A stretch of 64,000 nucleotides of DNA from Neisseria wadsworthii 9715 (GCF_000227765.1 NZ_JH165159.1:2004179-2068178), one strand, 5' to 3'; positions 1-8,972 are shown, counted from the first letter of the stretch. Made by a program: numbers and translations. Notes: a model not told the origin generated them from the letters alone.

Positions 1-27
1 ATTTATTAATAAATCTATAGGTAAATT

Positions 28-207
28 ATGAATTTAAAAATTAAAGTATTAGTTTCAACGGGAATATTTTTTATATTTATGGTATTAGCTGCCTATTATT
101 CAATTTTTCCACTTAACTTTCCTAGATCGCTATTATTTGGTGCAGTATCAACATTAGTTTATGGAGCTTTATCTTTTCTTTACTTTAAGTTTTCAGGTAA
201 ATATTGA
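28..207 (+). CDS. Small hydrophobic membrane protein (59 aa)
   Basis: A short open frame from ATG to TGA encodes 59 residues and is AT-rich compared with later genes. Two hydrophobic stretches are visible, about residues 7-27 (VLVSTGIFFIFMVLAAYYSI) and 34-54, so the product is probably a two-helix inner-membrane peptide with a short basic N-terminus (MNLKIK). I see only a weak ribosome-binding sequence (TAGGTAAATT) before the ATG. No family is recognised. It stands alone before the convergent ribA gene, and the window edge hides its upstream neighbour. The coding assignment rests on open frame, composition and hydrophobicity only. Confidence 0.45.
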   Translation: MNLKIKVLVSTGIFFIFMVLAAYYSIFPLNFPRSLLFGAVSTLVYGALSFLYFKFSGKY

Positions 208-331
208 AATACAGGATTGACTCAAAATAGCAATATATGCACCAGCTTATTTTACTTAATGAAAATGATAGTAAAAAATAAGAGCCAAACTATATAGCAA
301 AAATTAAGTTGATTGACTATGAAACACAAAA

Positions 332-363
332 TGCCAGCCTGAAATCTTTTTCAGACAAGCATT
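332..363. repeat. Degenerate inverted DUS pair
   Basis: Two imperfect copies of the local uptake word (ATGCCAGCCTGAA and TTCAGACAAGCAT) face each other. They could form a weak terminator between the small membrane protein gene and the ribA unit. Just before it, TTAAGTTGATTGACTAT at about 305-321 matches the end of the 94-bp repeat family found elsewhere in the window. The rest of 208-481 holds nothing else I can identify. Confidence 0.5.
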
Positions 364-481
364 GCTCTATGTAATAACAGGTATTCACTTCATATTATCC
401 TTATCAAGGATCTAATCATAAAGCTTGGCTTATATTCACACCATTCTCCGCTACTGCCTTTACCACTTTAAATCCATTTAA

Positions 482-1066
482 TTATAAAAAATGCCCCAGC
501 TTACCGGCTTTCGTACTCAGATAAAGCTCATTTTCCGCATTCTCACCCACACGCAACGGCACACGTTCCACAACCCGGATACCGGCATTTTCCAACACGG
601 CCACTTTCTGCGGATTATTGGTCAACAAACGGATACTCTTCACACCTAAATGTCTGAATATATCTCTGGCTAAAGTAAAATCCCGCGCATCCACAGGCAG
701 ACCCAAGGCCACATTCGCTTCAACAGTATCCATCCCTTGATCCTGAAGCTGATACGCGCGGATTTTATTAATCAAACCGATACCCCGCCCCTCCTGCCTC
801 AAATACGCAATCACGCCGCGTCCTTCCTGCTGCACGGCCTGCATGGCTGCCTGCAATTGCGGTCCGCAATCACATTTTTGCGAAAACAACGCATCTCCGG
901 TCAAACATTCAGAATGCACTCTCGACAACACCGCTTCTCCATCACCCAAGTCCCCCATCACTAATGCCACATGTTCCTGGCCGCCGGCCTCTTCAAAGCC
1001 GTGCATCATAAACACCCCCCATTCCGTAGGCAGGCGGCAAGAGGCTACAAATTTTAATCCCTGCAT
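482..1066 (-). CDS. ribA: GTP cyclohydrolase II
   Basis: RibA opens the imidazole ring of GTP, releasing formate and pyrophosphate, to give the first committed intermediate of riboflavin synthesis. The 194-residue protein has the family's usual length for the stand-alone enzyme. Visible hallmarks are the zinc site [18 protein letters not shown] (three cysteines, about residues 54-67), the GTP-binding stretch RQEGRGIGL near residue 90, and the LLTNNPQK motif near 148. An ATG at 1066 overlaps the stop of the upstream GAF gene as TGATG; a GTG three bases earlier is a possible alternative. The overlap points to translational coupling with that GAF protein. No ribB domain is fused. Confidence 0.95.
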   Translation of the reverse strand: MQGLKFVASCRLPTEWGVFMMHGFEEAGGQEHVALVMGDLGDGEAVLSRVHSECLTGDALFSQKCDCGPQLQAAMQAVQQEGRGVIAYLRQEGRGIGLINKIRAYQLQDQGMDTVEANVALGLPVDARDFTLARDIFRHLGVKSIRLLTNNPQKVAVLENAGIRVVERVPLRVGENAENELYLSTKAGKLGHFL

Positions 1067-1734
1067 CACATATCCCCGTTATCTTCTGTTTGATTATCCA
1101 TATTAAGTAAAACACTCAAAGGTTCAACCAATGCCAAAGCGAGGCCCACCCATTCTGCTTGAGCTGCATCATCAAACGCCGATTTCTGCTCTGCCTCTAC
1201 ATGCAGCACACCCAACACCCGGCCGCTCGGCAAACAAATCGGTAACGACATCTGGCTCAAGCAACGCATATTATGCAGGCCTTTCAACTCCCCTTGTTCC
1301 AGCCAATGCTCGGCATCATCCACCACATTCAACCAACCTGTTTGTGCCGAACGGGCAAACAAATAATGCCATCCGTTTTCCTCATCAACAGACACCTTCT
1401 GCTCAATCACTTCACCTTGTTGCGCCAAGCGTACAAGATAAGTTAACTCACCCGGAGCCAACGCATACACGACCGCACTTTTCACCACTGTACGCTCAAA
1501 CACAGAATCCAGAGCCATGAAAACCTGTTTCAGAGCCACTTCATTCTGCTCATTTTCCGAAATATGCTCCGCAAGCACCACATCATCGTTCACGTACCAC
1601 AAAAGCGCCCGTTCAATCGCCGCATTACCCGAAGCCATGACAAACCGAGCCGCAACCTGTGCAACACGCACATCATCTTCAGGCAGCTTCAAACCTTGCG
1701 TTTGCAGATAATCCCGAACCGATAAATCAGACAT
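1066..1734 (-). CDS. GAF-like domain protein upstream of ribA
   Basis: A 222-residue cytoplasmic protein. Its second half (about 110-210) has the look of a GAF sensor fold, with a core ending in [16 protein letters not shown] that is typical of the final strands of GAF domains; I cannot name a ligand. The start at MSDLSVRD is preferred over a longer frame because AGGAAGGAAT lies seven or so bases upstream. Its stop codon overlaps the ribA ATG, so the two are probably co-transcribed and coupled, but a functional link to flavin synthesis is only inference from context. Confidence 0.7.
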   Translation of the reverse strand: MSDLSVRDYLQTQGLKLPEDDVRVAQVAARFVMASGNAAIERALLWYVNDDVVLAEHISENEQNEVALKQVFMALDSVFERTVVKSAVVYALAPGELTYLVRLAQQGEVIEQKVSVDEENGWHYLFARSAQTGWLNVVDDAEHWLEQGELKGLHNMRCLSQMSLPICLPSGRVLGVLHVEAEQKSAFDDAAQAEWVGLALALVEPLSVLLNMDNQTEDNGDM

Positions 1735-1919
1735 AACATTCCTTCCTAAAGCGGACAAGCAACCAGCGAAAATCTGTTAACAAATCCCAATCATTCATTC
1801 CAGAAAATGTTTGAAACATCGAAATTAATTTGGCCTGTCCGCCATTAAAAAAAGCCGTCCGCATCAGCACAGACGGCAATACTGCTTCCAATAAATCAGT
1901 GCTGATTATAACTTTTTCA

Positions 1920-1951
1920 ATGCCTGTCTGAAATATTTTTCAGACAGGCAT
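1920..1951. terminator. Inverted DUS hairpin
   Basis: ATGCCTGTCTGAA and its complement TTCAGACAGGCAT face each other across a short AT loop. The pair lies between the GAF gene (its 5' side) and tRNA-Leu, so it would mainly insulate the tRNA from upstream reading. Confidence 0.7.
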
Positions 1952-1979
1952 TTCCATTTTCTTAACTTATGCGTATAAT
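1951..1979 (+). promoter_or_regulatory. Candidate promoter of tRNA-Leu
   Basis: TATAAT at 1974-1979 lies 16 bases before the mature tRNA 5' end. A weak -35-like TTTCCA at 1951 is spaced by 17 bases. The -10 is perfect; the -35 match is poor. Confidence 0.45.
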
Positions 1980-1994
1980 CAACATTTCACTTTT

Positions 1995-2079
1995 GCGGAC
2001 GTGGCGAAATTGGTAGACGCACCAGATTTAGGTTCTGGCGCCGAGAGGTGTGAGAGTTCGAGTCTCTCCGTCCGCACCA
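1995..2079 (+). tRNA. tRNA-Leu (anticodon UAG)
   Basis: An 85-base class II tRNA with encoded 3' CCA. The acceptor stem GCGGACG pairs with CGTCCGC. The anticodon stem-loop CCAGA-TTTAGGT-TCTGG carries TAG in the loop centre, followed by a long variable arm and the T arm with GTTCGAG. It therefore decodes CUN leucine codons. A strong intrinsic terminator follows directly. Confidence 0.96.
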
Positions 2080-2082
2080 AAC

Positions 2083-2122
2083 AAAAAGCGCAAGCCTTTA
2101 ATCTATAAGGCTTGCGCTTTTT
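2083..2122 (+). terminator. Intrinsic terminator of tRNA-Leu
   Basis: AAAAAGCGCAAGCCTT pairs with AAGGCTTGCGCTTTTT around a short loop and ends in a T run. This is the strongest non-DUS terminator in the window. Confidence 0.9.
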
Positions 2123-2215
2123 AATTGCGACAATTCTGTGACAATCTCACAAACCCACATTTTTCCAAATTATGCATAATTCAACATTCAAATCGAAACC
2201 GAGCAATTAGAATGA

Positions 2216-3270
2216 ATGATCCTCTATACTTCCACCGCCCCCGATTATGCTGCCAAGCTTGTTAACAGCCTCAAAGATGGAATCATGCATGCTTTTACCT
2301 TGTTTGCGCCGCGCCGCATGGAGAAAACCAAATTTCTATTAAATGATATTGAAACCGGCTGCCGAAGCAGCCGGTTTCAATGTTTTCTATATTTTCCTTT
2401 ATGGACGATAACCGTGCAACTTAACCCAACGCTTTCAGGCGGCCGCGTACCAATTCGCACAAAATATCAATAAAATCAGTAGCGCCTAAACTTTTATCAG
2501 CAGCGTAAGTAAAATTGATATTTTAGGCGTAGGAATTGAGCGAGATACCGAAACCAAAGCCATCCCGCCCATTTGTGACATTATCAGCGCAATCGCTGCC
2601 TTAGGCCGCCCTTCATTATTATTACTGGACGAAGTGCAGGAGCTAGCGTGCATTAAGGGCACGGAAGGTATTATTCGCGCTTTACGCACAGGCTTGGATA
2701 TCAACCAAAACCATTTTCACAGGCAGCTGCAACCATGATTTAAAAGCGATGTTCAACAACAGCAGAGCACCATTTTTCCACTTTGCCCATGCGCTGGATT
2801 TTCTTTTGTTCAGCCGCACTTTTACTGATTTTCTGGCTGACATTTATCATGAATGAACAGGAAATGCTGCCGACAAAAATGCTTTTTATGAAATATTCGA
2901 AAAACTAAGCCACACCCCAATGTACATGAGGGCAATTGTACAAGGCATGATTGTGAACCCTGATTTAAGCCTGCAAACCGCTGCCGCAGAGCGGTTGGAG
3001 CAGCTCAACCGCCAAATCAAAGAATGGCAGCAAATGAGGCCGCTGGAGCGAATCATACTTGCAGACATTGCTCAAAACAACGTAAGCCCATACAGTAACC
3101 AACGGCGCAAAGAATATGCTTTGATGCTGGGTGTAACCAACATCAGTAGCAGCAGCGTACAAAGTGCATTAAAACGTATGGAACGTCACAACTGGATAAG
3201 CCGCAACATATCCTATTCATTGCAGATAAGCAGCCCTTTATTGCAGATTTGGATAATGGCAACAAACTAA
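2216..3270 (+). pseudogene. Decayed AAA-type ATPase with C-terminal winged helix
   Basis: Fragments of one gene can be read in successive plus-strand frames. The first frame has a P-loop-like FAPRRMEKTKFLLND, in which the Walker A glycine has become Glu. A middle fragment has the Walker B stretch SLLLLDEVQELA. The last open frame, from about 2920, contains RKEYALMLGVTNISSSSVQ, typical of a winged-helix end in archaeal-type (DUF234-like) ATPases. In-frame stops and frame changes occur near 2390, 2738 and 2855. A 34-bp perfect hairpin interrupts the region after the P-loop. This reads as a relic beside a tRNA gene, consistent with an old integration, but no integrase remains visible. Confidence 0.7.
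2348..2381. repeat. Perfect hairpin with CGAA loop inside the ATPase relic
   Basis: ATTGAAACCGGCTGC and its exact complement flank a four-base CGAA loop, giving a 15-bp perfect stem followed by a T-rich run on the plus strand. It could act as a terminator. It is not built from DUS. Confidence 0.7.
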
Positions 3271-3307
3271 GTGTTAAAGGTTATATACCACGCAACCTAC
3301 TTGATGG

Positions 3308-3342
3308 ATGCCTGTCTGAAAACTACTTTTTCAGACAGGCAT
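3308..3342. terminator. Inverted DUS hairpin
   Basis: A full ATGCCTGTCTGAA and its complement separated by nine bases, placed just after the remains of the ATPase gene. It may be that gene's original terminator. Confidence 0.7.
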
Positions 3343-3404
3343 CTTTATTATTTCAAACACTTAGATTTGATCCCAGCATCACCCAATGTTACTGAATCTA
3401 AACT

Positions 3405-3456
3405 CAAGTCAAGCTCGAGTATGGCGAGCGCACTGTTTTTAAGTTAATTCACTATA
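3405..3456. repeat. Relic of the Correia-like repeat family
   Basis: AAGCTCGAGTATGGCG followed by TTTTTAAGTTAATTCACTATA matches the right half of the 94-bp family. The left half is eroded beyond safe delimitation. Confidence 0.5.
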
Positions 3457-3484
3457 TATGGTCTAATTTCATAACTTCTAAAAA

Positions 3485-3514
3485 ATGCCTGTCTGAAAAC
3501 TTTCAGACAGGCAT
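3485..3514. terminator. Inverted DUS hairpin after yidC
   Basis: A tight pair (ATGCCTGTCTGAAA-AC-TTTCAGACAGGCAT) with A and T runs on both sides. It lies 25 bases beyond the yidC stop and is the likely terminator of the rpmH-rnpA-yidD-yidC unit. Confidence 0.8.
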
Positions 3515-3539
3515 TTTTACCTAACAAAGCGATACCGGG

Positions 3540-5174
3540 TTATTTATCCAGCACTTCACCTTGTGCACGTTGCTTCTCAATGGATTTATTAATGTACCAT
3601 TGCTGGGCGATACTCAAAATATTGTTCACCACCCAGTAAAGCACCAAGCCGGAAGGGAAGAAGAAGAACATCACAGAAAAAATAATCGGCATCATCTTCA
3701 TCATTTTCGCCTGCATCGGATCGGTCGGCGGCGGATTGAGTGTGGTTTGGAACCACATGGTAGCAGCCATCAACAACGGCAGGATAAAATAAGGATCAGT
3801 GCGGCTAAGATCGGTAATCCAGCCAATCCAAGGCGCTTGACGCAACTCAACCGATGCAAATACTGCCCAATACAATCCGATAAACACAGGAATTTGCAGC
3901 AACATAGGCAAACAGCCGCCAAGCGGATTGATTTTTTCATCGCGATACATCTGCATCATGGCTTGTTGCAAAGCCATGCGGTCGTCACCGTATTTCTGTT
4001 TCAAGGCTTCCAGTTTAGGCGCAACAGCACGCATTTTTGCCATTGAGCGGTAAGAAGCATTGGTCAACGGATACAAAGCGGCTTTCACAATCACGGTTAG
4101 CAATACAATCGCCCAGCCCCAGTTACCCACCAAGCCGTGCAATTTTTCCAGTAACCAGAACAAACCGGTAGCAGGGTAATAAACGCGGCCATAGTCTTTC
4201 GCAAGCTCAAGATTGTCGGCAATCTTACTGATGGTTGATGTCGTTTGCGGGCCGGCATACAGGCTCATCGGAAAGCTGTATTTCATGCCGTTTTGCATTT
4301 CCGGCAGGTTGACCGCCACACCGGAAGAATAAAGGTTGTCATTGCGGCGCTTGATATCAATCTGGCAGCCTGCGGTACACACAGACGCACCATCTTTAGG
4401 CTGCAAAATCCAAGTAGCCATAAAGTAGTGTTGGATCATGCCTACCCAGCCGGTATTGGTGCGACGGACATATTCGGCTTTATCGGTGCCTGAATTGAAA
4501 TCGTCATCCAAATCGCTGAAATCAACTTTTTCAAAGTCACCCTGCGGCGTGTACACAACCGGGCCGGTATAAGTATGGGTAAAGAAACCCGAACCTTCAG
4601 GAGCTTTGTTATCACGCACCACTTTATAAACCGCATGAGCTTTAAAAGGCTTGCCGCTCAAATTGGTTACATCAAAACGCACGTCAACTAAATAGCTGTC
4701 TTTTTTAAACGTATAAACTTTATCAATCTGTAAACCGTCTCGCGCAGGCGCACTCAAACGCACTTCTGCTTTGTCGCCGTTTAACGTGTATTGCTTCTGC
4801 GCTGCGGTAAAAGCCAACCCCTTCAATAAGCTTTGACCATTAGCATCTTGCAGATCAGATTGCGCAACGTAAATATTTTCTTTATTGTCGCTAAACAATA
4901 CGAAATCTTTATTTTCATTGCCGGCGGCGTTGTATTTCAAGAGAGTAAGACCGCGCAAATCGCCACTTTTCTCATCAATAACAGCCTTAACCGTGTCTGT
5001 GATTACGGTAATCGGCTGCGCAGGAGAAAGCGTAAGCTCGGTCGACGGCGCTTTTTGCTGTTGTTGCTGCTGCACCACAGCCTGAGGCTGTTTGGGCGTA
5101 GGGAAAAGCTGCTCCCACCCAAGTAAAATCAGCAAAGCAATCGCAAAAAACATGGTTAGTCTTTTGGCGTCCAT
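3540..5174 (-). CDS. yidC: Membrane protein insertase YidC
   Basis: YidC inserts and folds inner-membrane proteins, alone or with the Sec translocon. The 544-residue protein shows the Gram-negative layout: a first transmembrane helix at about residues 7-24, a large periplasmic beta-sandwich domain (about 40-345), then the conserved five-helix C-terminal core from about 350 to 520, including NPLGGCLPMLLQIPVF and a late VLYWVVNNILS. A run of glutamines near residue 36 forms a low-complexity linker after the first helix. It closes the rpmH-rnpA-yidD-yidC cluster, with a DUS hairpin beyond its stop. Confidence 0.97.
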   Translation of the reverse strand: MDAKRLTMFFAIALLILLGWEQLFPTPKQPQAVVQQQQQQKAPSTELTLSPAQPITVITDTVKAVIDEKSGDLRGLTLLKYNAAGNENKDFVLFSDNKENIYVAQSDLQDANGQSLLKGLAFTAAQKQYTLNGDKAEVRLSAPARDGLQIDKVYTFKKDSYLVDVRFDVTNLSGKPFKAHAVYKVVRDNKAPEGSGFFTHTYTGPVVYTPQGDFEKVDFSDLDDDFNSGTDKAEYVRRTNTGWVGMIQHYFMATWILQPKDGASVCTAGCQIDIKRRNDNLYSSGVAVNLPEMQNGMKYSFPMSLYAGPQTTSTISKIADNLELAKDYGRVYYPATGLFWLLEKLHGLVGNWGWAIVLLTVIVKAALYPLTNASYRSMAKMRAVAPKLEALKQKYGDDRMALQQAMMQMYRDEKINPLGGCLPMLLQIPVFIGLYWAVFASVELRQAPWIGWITDLSRTDPYFILPLLMAATMWFQTTLNPPPTDPMQAKMMKMMPIIFSVMFFFFPSGLVLYWVVNNILSIAQQWYINKSIEKQRAQGEVLDK

Positions 5175-5306
5175 CGTGTGTTAAGTCCTAAAAATTATTA
5201 AGGGTTATGATTAATTCAAACTTGAAAGGATAACAGATAAATGAATTTCGCGCGTGATTGTTTAACAAAATGCAGCGGAATGTTAACCAAAGGATCGGCA
5301 AAAATA

Positions 5307-5519
5307 TTAAGGAACAGGGTCATGCCCGTGCCCGCCCCAAGGATGGCAGCGGACTATACGCTTTAAAGCCAGCCATCCGCCCTTTAACGCGCCGTATTTG
5401 CTTATAGCCTCTACAGCATATTGCGAACAAGTCGGCGTATAGCGGCAACGCGGCGGAATCATAGGGCTGATACAATATTGGTACAACTTAATCAACCCCA
5501 AAAACAATTTAGCCAACAT
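5307..5519 (-). CDS. yidD: Membrane protein insertion efficiency factor YidD
   Basis: A 70-residue membrane-associated protein that assists YidC-dependent insertion. The family signature is clear: an amphipathic N-terminus ([15 protein letters not shown]), then [15 protein letters not shown] with its conserved cysteines and the terminal [14 protein letters not shown]. It starts five bases after the rnpA stop, so the two are coupled, and is separated from yidC by about 130 bases that contain no further gene. Confidence 0.95.
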   Translation of the reverse strand: MLAKLFLGLIKLYQYCISPMIPPRCRYTPTCSQYAVEAISKYGALKGGWLALKRIVRCHPWGGHGHDPVP

Positions 5520-5524
5520 TGTCT

Positions 5525-5869
5525 TTATGACTTTCTAGGGAGCGTCAATTGAGCTAACTCTTTGCGTACTTCCATTGCATGGCTCCTATCAAACCGCTGG
5601 CGAACCCGTACCACAAAATCATAAGGTGCCAATTCACTTTTATGGCAACGAAACCACTCCCTAATCACACGCTTCATATAATTGCGCTCGTTTGCACGCT
5701 TAGCAGCTTTCTTGCCCACCACCAAGCCTAAGCGAGCGTGCCCATAAGCGTTTGTATCCGATTGCAATACTTGCAAGAATGTCCTACTGCGTTGCTTTCT
5801 TAAAGCAAAAACGGAAGAAAATTCTTCCGTTTTCAATAAGCGGTATCGCTTTCCAAAGCGCTGTTCCAC
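5525..5869 (-). CDS. rnpA: Ribonuclease P protein component
   Basis: The protein subunit of RNase P, which matures tRNA 5' ends together with the catalytic RNA. The frame contains the family core [22 protein letters not shown] followed by [11 protein letters not shown], the RNR-type basic helix. The open frame extends upstream into rpmH, so a shorter start is needed: a GTG at 5869 gives a 114-residue protein starting [17 protein letters not shown], close to the usual length; it lies 13 bases past the rpmH stop. A CTG a little earlier cannot be ruled out. The order rpmH-rnpA-yidD-yidC is the classic arrangement beside dnaA. Confidence 0.9.
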   Translation of the reverse strand: MEQRFGKRYRLLKTEEFSSVFALRKQRSRTFLQVLQSDTNAYGHARLGLVVGKKAAKRANERNYMKRVIREWFRCHKSELAPYDFVVRVRQRFDRSHAMEVRKELAQLTLPRKS

Positions 5870-5882
5870 AGCGGCACCAAAA

Positions 5883-6017
5883 TTAAACAGCCAAACGTTT
5901 GCGGCCTTTGGCACGACGCGCAGCCAACACAGCGCGACCACCGCGGGTTTTAGAACGAACCAAGAAACCGTGGGTGCGTTTACGCTTGGTAACTGAAGGT
6001 TGATAAGTGCGTTTCAT
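5883..6017 (-). CDS. rpmH: 50S ribosomal protein L34
   Basis: The 44-residue, strongly basic L34 protein of the large ribosomal subunit, starting [18 protein letters not shown] and ending KGRKRLAV, a near-perfect match to the bacterial family. It is the first gene of the minus-strand cluster and is divergent from dnaA. It is too short and too overlapped by the longer rnpA frame to stand out in an ordinary frame search. Confidence 0.98.
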   Translation of the reverse strand: MKRTYQPSVTKRKRTHGFLVRSKTRGGRAVLAARRAKGRKRLAV

Positions 6018-6165
6018 GTCGATTCCTAAAATTAATCTGAAATATTAAATGAAAGATTACACACCAAATCAATTTTTTTGTCAATATATATCAGCATATA
6101 CCTCACCATTCCTGTCTGAAATTTGTATAGCCTAGCCATGCAAATTCCCCATACGCTGATAGCAG

Positions 6166-6188
6166 TTATCCACAAAATTCGGTATAAT
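6166..6188 (+). promoter_or_regulatory. DnaA box and -10 element upstream of dnaA
   Basis: A perfect DnaA box TTATCCACA at 6166-6174 is followed by TATAAT at 6183-6188, about 60 bases before the dnaA ATG. Placement of the box directly upstream of the -10 suggests DnaA autoregulation, as known in other bacteria. I see no clear -35 and no cluster of further boxes, so I do not call an origin here. Confidence 0.6.
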
Positions 6189-6250
6189 CCTGCGAATCTT
6201 TAACAAACGCACAAACTGCCGCGCCGCCCGCAGCCATTCTGGATTAGCTG

Positions 6251-7804
6251 ATGACCCTCGCCGAATTCTGGCCTCTGTGCCTCGACCGCCTCCACGATAC
6301 CTTAACGCCGCAACAATTCGATACTTGGATTGCGCCGTTAACCGTGGGCGAAGAAAACGGCCAATGGGTGATTTACGGTAAAAATCAATTTTCAGTCAAC
6401 ATGCTGAAAAAGCAATTTTTCCAATCTATCGAACGCGTCCGTGCAGAAATTGCACCCGAATCACCCACCCTACTTTTTAAAACCGGCAAAGGGCAAAGCT
6501 TTACACGCGCCGGCCAGGCTGTTAGCTCTGATATTCAATCATGCCTGTCTGAAATCACTGGAAAACCCAAAACTTCTCCACTCCCCTCGCAAAAAAGCCT
6601 GTCTGAAAATACCTCTGAGCCGCAAACAACTCAAAAAAATACCGCCAAAGCCAGCGCGGCCGAAATCTTGGCCGAGCGTATAAAAAATTTGCCCACAACA
6701 AGCAAAAAAGTCAAAACAGAAGAACCCAAAAAAACCCAAGTAAAAATAGAAGCCGAAAAAGAGAAAGCCGAGCAATTTTACGCCCAAACCAATTTATCCC
6801 ACGATTACACTTTCGACACCTTAGTTGAAGGTAAAGGCAACCGAATTGCTGCCGCCGCTGCACAATCCATCGTTGAAAATCCCGGCAAGAGCTATAACCC
6901 TTTTTTCCTCTACGGCAGCACAGGTTTGGGCAAAACCCATCTGGTTCAGGCTATCGGCAACGAATTGCTGAAAAACAAACCGAATGCCAAAGTGCGCTAC
7001 ATGCATTCGGACGACTACATCCGAAGCTTTATGAATGCCGTACGCAGCAACAGCTATGAAACTTTCAAGCAGCAATACAAACAATACGACCTCTTGATCA
7101 TTGATGACATCCAGTTCATCAAAGGCAAAGAGCGTACGATGGAAGAATTTTTTTACCTTTACAACCACTTCCATAATGAAAAAAAACAGCTTATCCTCAC
7201 CTGCGATGTGCTGCCCACCAAAATCGAGGATATGGACGACCGTTTAAAATCCCGCTTCTCATGGGGATTAACTCTGGAGCTTGAACCGCCCGAATTGGAA
7301 ATGCGCGTGGCCATTTTGCAGAAAAAGGCGGAAACAGCCGGCGTGGAGCTTGATGAACAAGCCGCTTTTTTTATTGCCAAACATATCCGATCCAACGTGC
7401 GCGAACTGGAAGGGGCTTTCAAGCGTGTCGAAGCCCGCAGCCGCTTTTTAAAGAAAAAAATCGACATTGATTTGGCCGCTGAAGCCCTGCAGGACATCGT
7501 AGCCAGCGCCTACAAAATCATTACGGCCGATCTGATTATGGATACCGTAGCCAAGCATTACCGTATCAAAATCAGCGACCTGCTCGGCGCCAAACGCACG
7601 CGCAACATCGCCCGCCCACGCCAAGTAGCCATGAGCCTCACCAAAGAATTAACCAACCTCAGCCTACCCGCCATCGGCGATGCATTCGGCGGCCGCGACC
7701 ACACCACAGTGATGCATGCCGTTAAAACCGTAGCCAAATTGCGCAACGAAGACCCCGAATTGGCACAAGATTATGAAAAACTATTGATTTTAATCCAGAA
7801 TTGA
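6251..7804 (+). CDS. dnaA: Chromosomal replication initiator DnaA
   Basis: DnaA binds DnaA boxes at oriC, oligomerises with ATP and unwinds the origin. The 517-residue protein shows domain I (residues 1-80, FWPLCLDRLHDTLTPQQFDTW), a lysine-rich linker domain II (about 95-185), AAA+ domain III with Walker A GSTGLGKTH near 230 and Walker B LLIIDDIQF near 284, and domain IV with the DNA-binding signature GGRDHTTVMHA near 480. Unusually, two DUS copies (6541-6553 exact, 6596-6607 one mismatch) are translated inside the linker as CLSE peptides. dnaN follows 20 bases after the stop. Confidence 0.98.
   Translation: MTLAEFWPLCLDRLHDTLTPQQFDTWIAPLTVGEENGQWVIYGKNQFSVNMLKKQFFQSIERVRAEIAPESPTLLFKTGKGQSFTRAGQAVSSDIQSCLSEITGKPKTSPLPSQKSLSENTSEPQTTQKNTAKASAAEILAERIKNLPTTSKKVKTEEPKKTQVKIEAEKEKAEQFYAQTNLSHDYTFDTLVEGKGNRIAAAAAQSIVENPGKSYNPFFLYGSTGLGKTHLVQAIGNELLKNKPNAKVRYMHSDDYIRSFMNAVRSNSYETFKQQYKQYDLLIIDDIQFIKGKERTMEEFFYLYNHFHNEKKQLILTCDVLPTKIEDMDDRLKSRFSWGLTLELEPPELEMRVAILQKKAETAGVELDEQAAFFIAKHIRSNVRELEGAFKRVEARSRFLKKKIDIDLAAEALQDIVASAYKIITADLIMDTVAKHYRIKISDLLGAKRTRNIARPRQVAMSLTKELTNLSLPAIGDAFGGRDHTTVMHAVKTVAKLRNEDPELAQDYEKLLILIQN
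6541..6607 (+). repeat. Two DUS copies inside the dnaA linker
   Basis: ATGCCTGTCTGAA at 6541-6553 and AGCCTGTCTGAA at 6596-6607 lie in the same direction and the same reading frame, each encoding a CLSE tetrapeptide. They are located in the non-conserved linker domain, where an added peptide should be tolerated. Confidence 0.9.
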
Positions 7805-7824
7805 TTATTCAAAAGGTATAAACC

Positions 7825-8928
7825 ATGTTGATTTTACAAGCCGAACGCGATGCTCTGCTTAAGCCGCTCCAAGCCGTAACCGGCATCGTAGAGCGCCGCC
7901 ACACCCTGCCGATTTTGTCTAATGTATTGTTAGAAAACGTACACGGGCAAACCAACATTCTGGCAACCGACTTAGAAATCCAAATCAACACCACCGGCCC
8001 GCAAAGCGACGCCGGTGAATTCCGCATCACCACCAACGCAAAAAAACTGCAAGACATTCTGCGCGCCTTGCCCGAAGGCTCATTGGTTGCGCTGGATTGG
8101 GCGCAAAACCGCCTCACCCTAAAAGCAGGCAAATCGCGCTTTAACCTGCAAACCCTGCCGGCCGAAGATTTCCCGCTGATGAGTGTGGGCGAAGATGTCA
8201 ACACCGCATTTAGCCTGCCGCAGGAAGCCTTGAAAAACATGCTCTCCCAAGTGCAATACAGCATGGCCGTGCAAGATATCCGCTATTACCTCAACGGCCT
8301 GCTGATGCAAACCGAAGGCGACCAATTACGCCTAGTTGCAACCGACGGCCACCGTTTGGCCTATTCCAGCACCACCATTGATGCCGACTTGCCGAGCGCC
8401 GAAGTGATTCTGCCACGCAAAACCGTGCTCGAGCTATTCAAATTGCTCAATAACCCAAGCGAACCCGTGAGCATCGAATTGCTCAACAACCAAGTGCGCT
8501 TCCGCTGCAACGACACCGTAATCGTCAGCAAAGTGGTGGATGGCAAATTCCCTGACTTTAACCGCGTTATACCGTTGGATAACGACAAAATCTTCCTCGT
8601 AGGCCGCACCCAGCTTTTAGGCGCACTGGAGCGCGCCTCGATTCTGGCAAACGAAAAATTCCGCGGTGCGCGGCTGCATCTGAAGCCCGGTTTATTAAGC
8701 GTAGTGTGCAGCAACAATGAGCAGGAAGAAGCGCGCGAAGAGCTGGAAATCGCCTATCAAGGCGGCGAATTGGAAGTCGGCTTCAACATCGGCTACCTGA
8801 TGGATGTGTTGCGCAATGTGCATGCCGAAGATATGCAATTGGCCTTCGGCGACGCCAATCGTTCCACCCTCTTCACCATCCCCAACAATCCGAATTTCAA
8901 ATACATCGTAATGCCGATGCGGATTTAA
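7825..8928 (+). CDS. dnaN: DNA polymerase III subunit beta (sliding clamp)
   Basis: The ring-shaped processivity clamp of the replicase; it dimerises around DNA and tethers polymerase III. The 367 residues match the family length of three repeated clamp domains. Visible features include RHTLPILSNVLLE near residue 24, LVATDGHRLAYS near 172 and the terminal peptide YIVMPMRI that lines the partner-binding cleft. AAAGGTATAAACC gives a recognisable ribosome-binding site before the ATG. It is co-directional with dnaA and ends at a DUS hairpin. Confidence 0.98.
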   Translation: MLILQAERDALLKPLQAVTGIVERRHTLPILSNVLLENVHGQTNILATDLEIQINTTGPQSDAGEFRITTNAKKLQDILRALPEGSLVALDWAQNRLTLKAGKSRFNLQTLPAEDFPLMSVGEDVNTAFSLPQEALKNMLSQVQYSMAVQDIRYYLNGLLMQTEGDQLRLVATDGHRLAYSSTTIDADLPSAEVILPRKTVLELFKLLNNPSEPVSIELLNNQVRFRCNDTVIVSKVVDGKFPDFNRVIPLDNDKIFLVGRTQLLGALERASILANEKFRGARLHLKPGLLSVVCSNNEQEEAREELEIAYQGGELEVGFNIGYLMDVLRNVHAEDMQLAFGDANRSTLFTIPNNPNFKYIVMPMRI

Positions 8929-8940
8929 TCAAACACACAA

Positions 8941-8972
8941 ATGCCTGTCTGAAAACTTTTTCAGACAGGCAT
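8941..8972. terminator. Inverted DUS hairpin after dnaN
   Basis: A full inverted DUS pair with a six-base spacer and a trailing T run, 12 bases past the dnaN stop. Confidence 0.85.

Noticed and set aside
1472-1480. Pasteurellaceae uptake core inside the GAF gene
   Set aside because: A lone 9-mer without the AT-rich extension is expected by chance in 64 kb.
6018-6250. Replication origin upstream of dnaA
   Set aside because: Only one perfect DnaA box and no AT-rich unwinding region with box cluster; I list only the promoter and box.
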